Part shown: piece by piece, positions 22,856-33,744 of the stretch
Position numbering within the stretch: the stretch's first letter is position 1
How the letters are laid out: each line of letters opens with the position of its first letter
Assembly: GCA_016271365.2 (NCBI GenBank)
Contig: JADMNL010000022.1
Coordinates: 224,416,501-224,480,500, forward strand
DNA: 64,000 nt
Direction: 5' to 3'
Source: Neoceratodus forsteri
Taxonomy: Eukaryota; Chordata; Ceratodontiformes; Ceratodontidae
The notes under the pieces: generated by a model
Seen by the model: the letters and a program-made list of their open reading frames with translations, nothing else
Told to the model about the DNA's origin: nothing
Database searches by the model: none
Made by a program: the position numbers and the translations under genes

Positions 22856-23325
22856 TCTTGGGGAATCAGGTGGGAGGGGGGAATACTAGATCACCAGGGG
22901 TTTTGGGGGTGCTCATTGACGGCGTTCTGGGTGGGCGGGTAGCCACCCACATCTGGCGGCTGCTGTGTTGCACCATGCAATACAGCAGCCCACCTGTGGG
23001 TGGCCAGGATTTGTTCCCTTTTTTCCAGGATTCAAGTTTGAGCCCCCCCCCCCATGTGGCACACTGCAGGGTTGTGCCAGCATATGCACCGCATATCCCA
23101 AGTTGAGTTTGGGATGTGTCACATATGCATGAGCACACCTCTGCATCTGTGCCGCATACAATTACATTGCAGCCTGGTGCATCGGATTTGTGCTGCACCT
23201 GGCAGCCCTTTCAATATCCCACAGGGGAGCATTGCAGGGGTTGAGCCAGCACAACTTTGTTGCGCCAGGTGCAACCCTTTGAATATCTGGACCCGCATCT
23301 TTAGGCAGCAATAAAAAAATTGTTG
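22856..23325. repeat. Right arm of the inverted-repeat complex
   Basis: It continues outward from the palindrome with another 'tcaccagg' block and a hairpin at about 22945-23010 (gtagccacccacat against gtgggtggccagg). It ends with 'gcgccaggtgcaacc', 'tttgaatatctgg' and 'gcagcaat', the mirror of the left arm at 16790. Confidence 0.55.
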
Positions 23326-23639
23326 CCACTGACCAACTGGTCTGACTTTCTTCTTTGGCACATTTTGAGTTTTGGAGCAGGAGTGCAGGCATGTTTTGTT
23401 GTTTTTGAATATTTTAGCATACCTTTCCCATTGTCCCTGATTTATATATTTATTCCATTAAGCAAGAGAAGTTTATTCTTAGATGCCTTTCCCATTGGCT
23501 AAGGATGTCATACAAAGATAACAGATTAATATATACAAAAATGACTGACTAATAAACAGACACATAAATAGTTCTAATAAGTCATTATAGCTAATGGTAT
23601 GCTCAAATATAAAATCAATTTATTTGGATTTCTTATATA

Positions 23640-23950
23640 AATTTGAAATAGGAATTGATTCCAGCACTGATCCTTGTGGCATGCTGCTTGTCACATTACC
23701 TCTGTAGGCTCTTTTACCCTGTCAGAAAATAATCTGCCCATTTTAGAATGTCATTGCCAAATCTCGTGGCATTTATTTTTCTCATGATTGCCTCATGGTT
23801 GCACACTGTCAAAAGCACGATAAAGAGCAGGAAGCTAGCATCCAACAGCAGCCCTCCATCAGTTTCCCTACCTACAAATTCATAACATGACAGATTTATT
23901 ATGCAGGATCTACCTTTAGTGACTCCATGTTGCTTTCTGTTCATATTGTC
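23640..23950 (-). mobile_element. LINE reverse transcriptase fragment, decayed
   Basis: On the minus strand the frame reads FLLFIVLLTVCNHEAIMRK (remnant of motif A and the following helix) and ILKWADYFLTG. In another frame it reads a SMPQGSVLES-like motif B. This order is that of non-LTR reverse transcriptase. The clade cannot be fixed from this short piece. Confidence 0.65.
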
Positions 23951-23978
23951 AGTGTCAGAAACTTGTAAATTATATAGA

Positions 23979-24142
23979 GGATAATATATGGTTCTTTATC
24001 ATTAAACAGTTTGTTAACCATTGAGAGGTTGCCAGGGTGACTATGTAAACCTCAAGAGCAAAGCTCAAGAGGTTTACATCACCATGGCAACCTCGAGACA
24101 TTACACAAACCGGTTAACGAAAGAGGGACCATACATTATATC
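23979..24142. repeat. Fold-back element, about 75-bp arms
   Basis: The left arm starts 'ggataatatatggttc' and passes 'gaggttgccagggtgac' and 'gtaaacctc'. The right arm is its inverted copy, with 'gaggtttacatcaccatgg' and 'caacctcgag', ending 'ccatacattatatc'. The short loop at about 24050-24064 is itself palindromic. A further inverted copy of the end, 'ccatacattatatcc', lies at 24396-24410, so the full element may extend to there. Confidence 0.8.
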
Positions 24143-24410
24143 ATAAACTGGCAGAATAAATGAAGGTTTTTTACATTTGGCACCACCGCAAATGTTCTGG
24201 GACATTTTCTCGATGTTGTGCTAGCTTTGGGAAGGTCGTAGGAGTGCGAGCTAAAAGGTATATGCATGCACATATGGTCTCCATTTGTAATCCCATTGCT
24301 ATGATGTACTCAAGAGAGGTTTATAACCATTTACGTCATAGTGATGAGATTATCCAAACATAATTTTGCCACTTTTTAGTGGTGATAATGGCTCACCATA
24401 CATTATATCC

Positions 24411-25360
24411 TTAATAATTAATGCATTATAGTATTTAAATGACATTACATGTTTAGTGTTTTAGCTTATCTTTTGCAGTATTTGCCTTGTTAGGTTTTAT
24501 GATGGCATAGTTTAGCTCTGCGAGTTGTAATTTGTTCAGGAGAGGAATTGGGAACATTGAAGCAGAACTGATGCAAACCCCTTTTGGTGTCTGATATCAC
24601 TTATGGGCAAATCGCAAACTTATTCAGAAAGGCAAACTGCGCGAACTTCACTGAACTTTGCCAACAAAGTAAAACTTTGCAAAAATCTCTAGTCAGAGGT
24701 GTGCTGAAAGGCAGCAGAAGAAACAGTGCTGGTGCTGGCAGAAGAAGATGCAGCATCAGAACAGCAGCACCCATCCCCACCAGTACCATTAAAGTATGGA
24801 GTCCAGCGGGTGGTACTGAAAGTACAGTGCCCAACAAGAACTTCAAGGCTGTGAGAGAGCCACTTCAGATTCCCAAGCATTAGAATGTAACAAAGGAAGG
24901 GGGCATGAAGAGGAAGAAGTGGTCAAGCTTAAACTGGGAGAGTACGGCAATCAGTGATGTGGGTCTTGGCCTTGCAGGGGACTTTGACCTCTCTGTAAAC
25001 AAGAAGGTGGAGGGCATAGGGGCTAAAAGAAAAGAGAACATTACTGCACTGGTGCTGACAAGATGATGCAGCAAAGATATGTCACTGAAGAGCATCAAAA
25101 AGCTGGCCAGGCTGCTGCCCATTGGCTTGATGCTAAGGGTTGCTGCCAGCTCTGGGGTCTTTGATACAAAAGTGATGGAGAAACAGAGAGCAGCATGTCA
25201 CAACTGAGCTCCAAGATCATGTCTGCTCATCTTGCTTCTCTCCCCTTTCAGTCTGGATTGGCAGTTCCCTGCCCTTTTATTCTAATGTGGCAGGGCTGTA
25301 TTAGTAAAAGTCTATTCTACCTGTATGTTAACTGTCCCATACCCATATTACCAGTGACAT
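24411..25360. other. No recognisable gene
   Basis: Contains short open frames with a Ser/Ala-rich composition around 24700-24880, but no domain, splice pattern or repeat end that I can support. Confidence 0.35.
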
Positions 25361-26039
25361 GGGACCTGATTCCAAGGGGGCTACACTGGCGTAATTTGAG
25401 ATACACCAAACTCCATGGTGTATCTCCACGACCTACACCATGCGTTACGCCAGCCCCTATTCCAAGTTGCAACTTGCCCATGGTGGCTGTGGGCTATGTC
25501 AATCATAGGTTATGCCACCCACTCCACACACATCCCCAATGCCTGGTGCAAGTGCGGGTTATGACAGCACTTCACCCAATTCCAGGTGGGTGGCTCAAAG
25601 TGGCAGCTGACAGTGCTATCCATTGGCTGCCCACCCCATAGTACCGCAACACCGTGCAGCAGTGTTTCCCCATGCCCCCACTGGCATACCCCAGCCCCCA
25701 CCCCCAAATGTTGGGGACCCCTGGGGATCCATTACTGGTGTGCCCCTAGATGCCTGTGCCTTATGTCCTGCCCCCCATGCCCCCTGGTATGTACTGAGGT
25801 GGTCCATGGCTGGGGGGGCTTCAGGGGTCCACCTGTCACCGGCCACGAGTTGTGACATGTGGCTGCGATACGCCATGCGTGTGGCAGTAGCCTACGCATG
25901 GCGTATCCCACATGTCACAAGTGCTGGGACCCTGCCACTCTTGAAATGCAATGTAGGATCCCTGGCATAGTGGTGAATGGCATAACTCACAGCTGCCTGT
26001 GAGTTATGCCATTTGTCTTAGAATCATCCCCCTGGTCCC
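25361..26039. mobile_element. Palindrome-rich putative non-autonomous DNA element
   Basis: Ends beginning gggacctgattccaag on the left and, inverted, gggaccagggggatgattc on the right face each other. Within are three strong hairpins: 25380-25465 (ggcgtaa and gatacacca against tggtgtatc and ttacgcc), 25854-25918 (gtgacatgtgg against ccacatgtcac), and 25976-26014 (aatggcataactcac against gtgagttatgccatt). No coding capacity is visible. The outer boundary and class are uncertain. Confidence 0.5.
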
Positions 26040-26384
26040 TTCCTCATCTTTGCACTAAAAACCCTTCTGTTCCATGTTACATGAATGCTACTGTTCTACA
26101 TCAGACATAAAGCGTTAAAAGTAAAAGTTTCCATTTATTTAATTTACAATTCATTTGCTCAGGGTAGCACATCTGAGTTGCTGCATCTCATTTTTATGGG
26201 CATGCCTGGTATTAAGGAGAGGCAGACTAGACAGTCTCCCAGGAGCAGTTGTATCAGGGCATCAAATTAATAAATCTTTTAGGGGGGTTGTCAGGACCCA
26301 CCAAAAGGTTATACCCAGTGTGAGGGGCTTCAGTACCAAATGTGCCCAGTGGTGCTTCTGTATAATACCACTGGAAACTTTGAA

Positions 26385-26650
26385 ACACTGAAGCTGTTCC
26401 AGAAAAAGGCAAAATGGCTCATCAAGTCTGCCCATTTTCTGCCTGCATCCACCTGTCAGCACAATGCTGAGATGGAGCTTAGTGTCTCAATAGCCCCAAC
26501 TGTATTCCCACCCCAACACCAATCATTTCATGTCTTTGATTGTTCACCCTCACTTCCTCCTCTGATTCAAACAATTCCATTTTGCATGTCCCATCTGTGT
26601 TTGAAAGTGATGTCTGATGCTGTGCCAACTACTTCATCTGGCATTCATTC
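26385..26650 (-). mobile_element. CR1-type LINE 3' fragment
   Basis: The plus-strand text 'gctcatcaagtctgcccatttt' is the reverse complement of the CR1-family 3' UTR block. It is followed by diverged coding remnants comparable to 12110-12300. No frame is intact. Confidence 0.6.
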
Positions 26651-26932
26651 AGCCTCTCCACTATGCTTTCCTTGTTTATGATGGCAATATTGTCACCTTT
26701 ATCAGGCAATTTTATTCCCAGTAATTTGTTGTTCTTCAGTTCCTTCAGAGCCTTCTTTTCTTTTCTAATTAGATTTTTTTTAGTTTTAGTTAGATTATGA
26801 AGAGTTTTTCTTTTTGTGTTTTCAAATAGTGTATTACACGTATCAATTCCTGTTTCTACCTGTGTAGATGTTATTCCCTGATTGGATAATATTTCTGTTG
26901 GAAACAAGTCATTCCTTTCATTACCATTCAAA

Positions 26933-26945
26933 TCATTGGTTTCAT
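26933..26945. repeat. Target-site duplication (left) of SINE at 26946
   Basis: The 13-mer tcattggtttcat occurs here and again at 27552-27564. Confidence 0.9.
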
Positions 26946-27551
26946 TGGCTGGCCCAGTGGCACTGAGGGTTGAGGCGCTGGATGCCACACCTCGCGCCAT
27001 GCCAGTGACCCGGGTTCAGGAGCAAGCCCAGGTTGCCGGGGGTCAGCAGGGAAGTGAAGAGACTGAGTGTCGGAGGACTGCTCTCTTCCTGGGAAGGGAT
27101 GGGGAGACGATCACCCGGGGGTGACCTCTGGTGGAGGTTAGAGGTAGCCAACTGCAGCGTCATGGCATATGCCTGGGGGTGCAGTAGCGGCAGTACATTG
27201 CCTTGATAGCTGAGCTCCACAGGGAATCCACTTAAGAAAAATACCTCCTCCTCCCATTGATAGGTGAAGGCACCTTTCACCCAAGGACCACACCCCCGGA
27301 AGTCGGACATGGCTCTCTCTGCTGTCTGTCTCCTCCCTGGCCCGGTACTCAATCCTATAGAAAGAGCGTCCTGGGTGGGGGTGACCCTTCCCCGGAGGCT
27401 AGACTCGGGGGATGCCCAGTGTCAGGGAGGAGAGGAGTGGTCGAGTCATGCAGGGATGTAGAGTCTGAGGACTGGCGGTCGCTATAGAGAGTTCAGCGGG
27501 ACTCAAGGAAAAGGGAGAGAAAAATAGAATAAAAAAATAAATAAATAAAAG
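26946..27551 (+). mobile_element. Long tRNA-headed SINE, complete copy
   Basis: This 606-bp element is flanked by a perfect 13-bp duplication. The head reads 'cagtggcactgaggg' (A-box-like) and 'ttgaggcgctggat', with 'gacccgggttcagg' (B-box-like) about 60 bp from the start. The 'aaggcgctggat'-like piece resembles class II (Leu/Ser-type) tRNA. The body is GC-rich and the tail is an (AAAT)n-type run (27525-27550). There is no coding capacity. Related copies are at 4775, 13432 and 48162. Confidence 0.9.
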
Positions 27552-27564
27552 TCATTGGTTTCAT
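27552..27564. repeat. Target-site duplication (right) of SINE at 26946
   Basis: Exact second copy of tcattggtttcat, directly after the AT-rich tail. Confidence 0.9.
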
Positions 27565-27655
27565 GATGGCTGCTGTCCCATAATTTGAAACTTTTTGCTG
27601 GTATTTGCTAAAAAGTAAATTAGCCTGCAGTGTCATCTCTGGTCTATGTTAGCAC

Positions 27656-28006
27656 TCTAAAGGTCTGTTTACACTGCCAACTTTGCAGCGCATCAGCCCA
27701 TGTGCACAGGTTGATGCGCTGCAAAGTTGGCAGTGTAAACACTCCCTGGAGCACATTAAGTGCTCCTCGGATAATTTTTTGATCCAACTCAGATGTGGGA
27801 TCAGTGCGGAGTGAGTGCATTAAATAGCAGTGTGAATGCTTTAGGCGCTTGCTCGGCAACAAAGTCGTTTAATTTTATCCCATGGTGCACTCCTCAGAGT
27901 GACTTGCAGCACTGTGGGGTGGGATGTGCAAACCGACAGCAGCCATCGATCGGAAGTGAGCAGCACCCATTCCTCAGCACTGCCACTGTGTAAACACAGC
28001 TTAAGT
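27656..28006. mobile_element. MITE-like element with a perfect-looking hairpin
   Basis: The left end 'ctaaaggtctgtttacac' faces the right end, which inverted reads 'cttaagctgtgtttacac'. Just inside the left end, 27667-27740 forms a hairpin with about 33-bp arms (gtttacactgccaac against gttggcagtgtaaac). There is no open frame. The target duplication could not be placed, so the superfamily is open. Confidence 0.6.
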
Positions 28007-28009
28007 GAC

Positions 28010-29070
28010 AAACCACTTGAGTCTTCAACTTTACCTTAGCACTTACGTAGGGTATGTGATGGAACCCGTTATTTCAGATTCACGACAACTGGAGATAGGA
28101 CTAGGTGTATAGACTGAGCAGAAATATTTGTGAAATACCCCAGCCATTTCCTAGTTATTATACTGCATCCTGCTGAGCTTCTGTAATTAAAGGGAATGTC
28201 CCCTCAGCCTTTATCCCCAGTAGTGTGTAGGCATACACAATGATTGCATCTATTGTACCCTCCTATTTTAATCAGGATTGAAATGTAAATGAAGGTGTTT
28301 AAATCTGGTGTGAAAACCTGCTTAACCTCACTTGAAAGGTTATGACCTAATTCATGCATGGCATCCTGGAATTTTATGGTGTTTTGGTGCTAAAGCCTGC
28401 ATTCCTTACACTATATTAGTCATTTCTGTTGCTGTCCTCTGCAGTCCTTATGTTTCTGTCTTATGCTTGCCATGAAACTTTTCAAGGCATCCTAAGTGTC
28501 CTGCAGGTTTCTGTAGATCAGTATTTCCGAGCAAAAAAATACTTTTAGAGACTATAGGGATGTCACTAGACAGGTAATAAATTTGAATAAGAGTATAACT
28601 TCTGCAGGCATGTGCATGTATGCATCATCAGCTCCCATGATGCCTTGCATGAGTGGGGTCATGACTTTTGGAATGGAGACAAACAGCTTTTCATACCAGG
28701 ACAAAGCAGAGTCAAGCAACCTCATTTATATTTAAATTAGGATGAAATTAGGGGATGTAAGAGAGAAATCATTGTTAATGCTTACAAGCTATTCAGGTAC
28801 TGTATAAAGGAAATAGGTTAAGGGACTTTTGTTTTAATTATATATTACAAAGTAAGTAAGTCATTGCTGACACACTTGGTATAGCATAGAGTTCTTTTCT
28901 TGTGAAAATGGATGCATATTGGTTTGGGTTGATCTGCGGTAATAAACAGTTGATAAAGTTGTAGTCTCCTGTTATTACTGATTGAGCTCCAGTATCAAAA
29001 CTGATGTATTTAATATTTATGTATGTAATATAGTGACACAATTGTGCCACTGTAGCTAAGGATGAGAAGT
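28010..29070. other. No recognisable gene
   Basis: Unique-looking AT-rich sequence with no coding exon, RNA gene or repeat terminus that I can support. Confidence 0.4.
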
Positions 29071-29071
29071 A

Positions 29072-29412
29072 GGGCTGTGCAGAAGGCAGAATTCTGCCAT
29101 CAAATTTGGTGCAGAAAGCCTATTTCACTTCTAAAATGCTTTTCAGAATTTCTTTTAAATTTCAGTAATCTTTCTTTTAAAGCATTTCTATGTAAACCAA
29201 GGAACTTTTTCAGGGGTTGATATAAACTGTGGAATATTTTTCATGGGTTGTGGGAAAAGAAGCAACAGTTCATTTAAACTGTTGATTCTTAATCTGCAAA
29301 AACAATTTTGCATGCAAAATGTCATACTTCTACTACTGGTGGAATTCTGCAAAATCTTCTGAAATTCTGTGGAATTCCTTTCCATTGGAATTTGAACATT
29401 CCATACTGCCCA
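29072..29412. mobile_element. Possible hAT-like MITE related to the one at 14744
   Basis: It begins tagggctgtgcagaaggc after a purine-rich flank and contains the same kinds of blocks as 14744-15093 ('cagaattctg', 'aatgcttttcagaatttc', 'ggaattcc'). The right end and target duplication are not convincing. Confidence 0.35.
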
Positions 29413-29729
29413 AGGAGAATGCAGTTAGTTCCATACACCCCAACTTATAACTTAGCTACTTTTGGCATTGGGGCATAAGATTTGAAAGTCATCATACCCT
29501 TAGGCAAGATCTCAAGATGAGCAAGCCATAATGAAATTTTGCAGAGTTGTTTTGTGATACAGGGTGACAGGAATGACAAAAAACTATAGAAAATTGACTT
29601 CTTTTGCTCATAAATTAGTAAGAAGGCTAGGTTCTGAAGCACAAAACTTACAGGTTTAATAGTCCCTGCCCCAAGGTAAGTATTTTTAGTATTTTAAAAG
29701 ATGGAAAAAATTAAAAGGAAGTTATAACC

Positions 29730-30345
29730 TCAAGGAGGATAACCTCAAGGAGTAGTGAGGTACTCCTTCCACTGCACAATAGCCTGGTTAGACCACACCT
29801 TGAAAACTGCATGCAGTTTTGGTGTCCCAACTTAAGATAGACATTGCATTACTGGAAAGGGTGCAGAGGAGATGACCAGTATGGTACTGGGACTATGGAA
29901 AAAGACCCTATGAAATGACTGAGGCGCAAGCTGCAATCATTGGAGGAGTGAAGAGATATGATAGAGGTCTTAAAGTATCTCAAGGGATTAAAGGGTAAGC
30001 CTTGAGGAGCTCATTCAGCTGAGGGAACCAGGGGCCACCAGGGACACCCATGAAGCTGGATGGGGGAGGCTGAGGGGAAACAAGGAGGTGCTACTTCACT
30101 GATAGGGTGGTGGAGCCCTGGAATACACTGCCCAGGGAACTGGTGGCACCTACTACTGTGGAGGAGTTCAAGAAGGGCTGGGAGAGGTGTAGGGGAGGGT
30201 ACATCCAGGAGCCCTACTGGGAAATGGGGGTCCTTGGAGGAAGGGGGGGACAAACATGAGTGCCCTGCATAGGCACTGACCATCAAGCAGACTTGATAGA
30301 CCATAGGGCCTATTCTGCTGGTTTCATAGTATGTTAGCATGTTAG
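29730..30345 (+). mobile_element. CR1-type LINE 3' fragment
   Basis: Sense-strand remnants of the C-terminal reverse transcriptase block can be read in pieces: 'ggttagaccacaccttgaa', the 'ggtgcagaggag' (VQRR) region, and 'gggtggtggagccctggaa' (RVVEPWN). They are followed by the 3' UTR block 'agcagacttgatagacc' and a 'catagtatgtta' ending. Frames are broken. Confidence 0.8.
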
Positions 30346-30376
30346 TACAAATGAAAAAAAAGGGGGGCTGGCAGCA

Positions 30377-33300
30377 TTTATTTATTTATTTATTTGGTAG
30401 TTTGGAATGACAATCCTTTGGGTCAGAGACTCCTTTACAAAGGCTCCACATCAATTTCAAAGAAAAATACAGTACATATAACATACAATCGAAATACAGG
30501 TGTTCATGACAGGTACAGTTCAATATACATAGTGAACATACTACATTACAATATATACATCATGGACAAGAATCATAGTATTACAGCCATTACTAGGTAC
30601 TGTCTTAGGTTCAGAAAAAAGTTGGGGGAGAGACAGACAGGGCATCGGGCTGGCCATGGGTAAGGATTGTTTGGGCTTGGTAGGGGGTGAAAAAGATAGG
30701 GTGTCACAGAGGTTGGGAAGAAGTCAGAGGCTGGACAGAGTCCATTGTCAGAGGTCAGGTAAGAAGAGAGAGAGCAGGGGGGAAGGAGGAGGGCTAGGTG
30801 TCCATGTTACAGCCAGAGGGAATAAGTCTGGAGAATTGGACAAAAGGTATTGCCATGGGTAGAGGGAGTTAGAGACAGGTACAAGAGTGCGAGGCTTGAA
30901 GGTAGGAGTGCAGTAGGAATTTAAAGCAGCCAAGCTTGGGTTCCTCAACAATGTGTGGTAGGAGTGAGATAAGCCAAGCTGGGGCATGATAGGGAAAGGA
31001 GCGTTGTCCCAAGGAGGTTTTTTGCCTTGGCACCTGATAAGATGATTTGAGGGAGCTCCTGGTGTGCCTTGCATGTGGAATTGTTTGCAGGTGTGAGGAG
31101 AGGCAAGAGGCCATGAGCCCAGTGGAGATTTTTTTGGCTAGTAGGGAGGTGTGGTATTGTAGTCTGTCATCAAAGGCCAGCCAGTTTGTTTGGCTATAGA
31201 GGGAGCAGGTGTGGGTGGTACTGGGGCAGCCCAGTGAGAGACAGCAGGCTTTGTTGAGCAACACTTTACCCTTTTAGGGCAGTGTTATTGGCCGCCCTGC
31301 AGATGACAATGCCATATTCAACCCAGAGAGTACCAGAGGAGATGGCAAGTTGAGAGCAATGGGAAGGCATTCTGCTGGCTGTAGAGGAGCCTCGATATGG
31401 GAGTTTAGATTGGAGTAGAGCTGATGTATGTGGCCATGGAAAGTAAGGGCAGGTCGAGAGTTATGCTGAGGTATTTGAATGAATGGACCTGTTCAAGGGT
31501 AGAAGCGGTGGATGTACTGATTTTTAGTAGGTGTGTGTAAGTTTGTTCTGGTGGTGGGCAAAGAGCATAGTCTATGATTTTAGTTAAGCACGAGTTTGAG
31601 TTTGGTGAATCAGGACTCAACTCTGTGAAGGAGGTTTGGAGGGAAAGTTGAGTTGGGTTGGGTTTGAGTGAGATGCATAGAGGACATTGTCATCAGCATA
31701 GAGGAGGATCTTACTGGTGCAGGCATTGGGGAGGGAGTTTAGGAATAGGCTGAAAAGAAGGGGACCTAATATGGAGCATGTGGTACTCCAGAGTGGACAG
31801 AGAGTGGGTTTGAGGTGGTGGAGTTGATTTTCACCTTTTGGGACCAGTTGGACAAATAGTCAGAGAACCAATTTAGGGGGCCCTGTGCAAGGCCGACTTG
31901 AGACAGGGTGGAGAGGAGAAGAGGGTGATTAATGGTGTCAAATGCTTTAGATAGATCCAGGAAGATGGCACCAGCCAGCATGCCCTTATCCAGAGCAGAG
32001 TGCATGAAACTAGTGAAGTCGGGGAGGGATGTAGTGGTACTATGCCCTTCTATGAAACCGTGTTGTTCAGGAGTCAGGAGATTGTATTTGGACATGTACT
32101 CTGTGAGTTGATCTGCCACTATGCGCTCGAGGGCCTTAGAAAGTAGGGGAAGGATAGATGTAGGGCAGTAGTTACAAGGGGAGAGACGGTCACCAGATTT
32201 GTGGATGGGGGTTATGAAAGCTGTCTTCCACAGTGAGGGGAACTTTCCTATGCAGAGAGAGAGAGGTTGACCAGTGCGGTTAGCGGGGAGAGGACCTCGT
32301 CTATGGTCAAAAGCAAAATTCTAAGGTCAATCGTGTCCGTACTGAGACAGGTCTTCTTAAGGGCTTTGAGAAGGTAAGGTTTAGCATCCTGAGGGGTGAG
32401 GGCCAGGAAGTAGAAGGGAGGAGCCATTGGGATGGATGAGGGCAAGGGGGGAGTTTGACTGAAAAAGTTTGGTGGGAAACTAGTGCTGAGGTCTGAGAAG
32501 GTGGAATTTAGTGCTTCTGCAACTATGTGTGGGTTGTCTGAGATGGAGCCATTTATGCTGAGTTGAGTTGGGGGCCTGTGTCTGACTCTTCACCTAACGA
32601 TTTCAGATTGCTCCAGAATTTGTGCCCATTACCCCATGAGGCAGTTAGGGCAGCTTTGAAGCAGTCAGATTTGGCTTTTTTAATGGCCCATGTACATCTG
32701 TTTCAAGCAGCACAGTAGTGCTGTCTGTCTAGTGAGTTTCCAGAGTCTAGGGCTTTTTTTCCATCATTCATCCCACTGCCTCATGAGGTTGAGCAGTTGA
32801 GAGGTGATCCATGGGGTGTCATAGGCTCGTACTATCTTTTTTTGTAGAGGTGCAAATTTGTTGCAAGCTCTGTTGAACACATCAATGAAGTAGCTAAGGG
32901 CTGTGTCTAAGTTCTGACTGCAGTATATAGGGGACCAATCGAGGTTCGTTAGATGGGTTCCAAGATTCCTTAGACAGCTGGGCTTGAGAGGTCTAGAGAA
33001 AATTGTTTTGGGCAGTGGTTTAGCTGCATGACAGGACCACTTGAAGAGGACAGGAGAGTGGTCGCTGAGGGTGTTTGAGAGGACGGAGAGGTCAGAGATT
33101 TTATGGGGGCAGTTTGAGAGAACTAGGTCTAGTAAGGTGGCCGTACCGGTTTTGTGGTTTATTTGTGTTGGGGTGGATACTAGTTGGGTGATGTCAAGGG
33201 TAGTGAGTGCATCCTTGAGGTGGGAGGTGGTGGTGGGGGACAGCCAGTTTAGATTGAGGTCATCGAGTGTGATTAGCTCAGTTTTTTGGGGGAGGGTGAT

Positions 33301-33527
33301 GAGATAGTCAAGGAGGGATTGGGAGGTGGGTTTCTGTCCATGAGGTGAGATGTATGCTGCAATAATGATCACAGGGGCTCTAGAGGGGACAGGTGCGATA
33401 CTAATTGATAGGGCTTGTGCACCACTATCCAGTTGGGGAAGTGGATGGGCATGGGCCTGCAGATGGTCCCGATGGTGGATTATGCAGCCCCCTCCATGTT
33501 TCCCTACTCTGTCTAGGCAGTGAAGGG
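30377..33527 (-). mobile_element. Antisense LINE with endonuclease and reverse transcriptase, 5' truncated
   Basis: The 3' tail is the (AAAT)n run at 30377-30396. Reading on the minus strand from 33527, the endonuclease is joined mid-domain at KHGGGCIIH and continues through ITLDDLNLNW (the usual GDFN is changed to DDLN) to LSDHSPVLF. RT motif A is FLDLSKAFDTINHPLL (about 31970-31900), motif B has decayed to GVPHAPY (31770), and motif C is an intact YADD (about 31690). The C-terminal piece includes SLGQRSFPYHAP (31010-30970). The 5' end abuts a CORE-SINE at 33528, so the copy is truncated there. Its partial relatives are at 40210 and 50930. Confidence 0.88.
32764..33527 (-). pseudogene. Endonuclease-domain ORF of the antisense LINE
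   Basis: An open frame of about 255 LINE codons covering most of an apurinic/apyrimidinic endonuclease domain without an internal stop. The nominal frame extends 16 further codons (to 33576) into the neighbouring SINE, which is not LINE sequence. It lacks the N-terminal catalytic part of the domain. It would cut target DNA in an intact element; here it cannot be functional. Confidence 0.75.
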
Positions 33528-33743
33528 TGTATAGTCTAGAGGTTAGAGTAATGAGCTGAGAATGAGCTTGGTACATTCAGCAGACCTAGGTTTGATTCCA
33601 CACTCACAAACTCCGTTTGCATACTGTGCCCCTGGGCAAGTCACTTAACCACCCAGTGCTCCCAGGTCTCCCCTGAAAACAGGCAACTGTGCATAGTGGG
33701 CCTTACCTGGTTACCAAAAGTATAAAATAAAAAAAAAAAATAA
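33528..33743 (+). mobile_element. CORE-SINE (MIR-like), best preserved copy
   Basis: The head reads 'gtatagtctagaggttag' (A box) and 'ctaggtttgattcc' (B box, about 33583-33596). It is followed by the core 'gggcaagtcacttaacc', the block 'gaaaacaggcaactgtgc', and the end 'ttacctggttacc' with an A-rich tail. The head is tRNA-derived and the core block is shared with MIR-type SINEs. Confidence 0.85.
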
Positions 33744-33744
33744 A

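Noticed and set aside
26629..27352. Minus-strand frames of 120-136 codons over the SINE at 26946
   Set aside because: They cross the SINE boundary and its target duplication, so they are chance frames.
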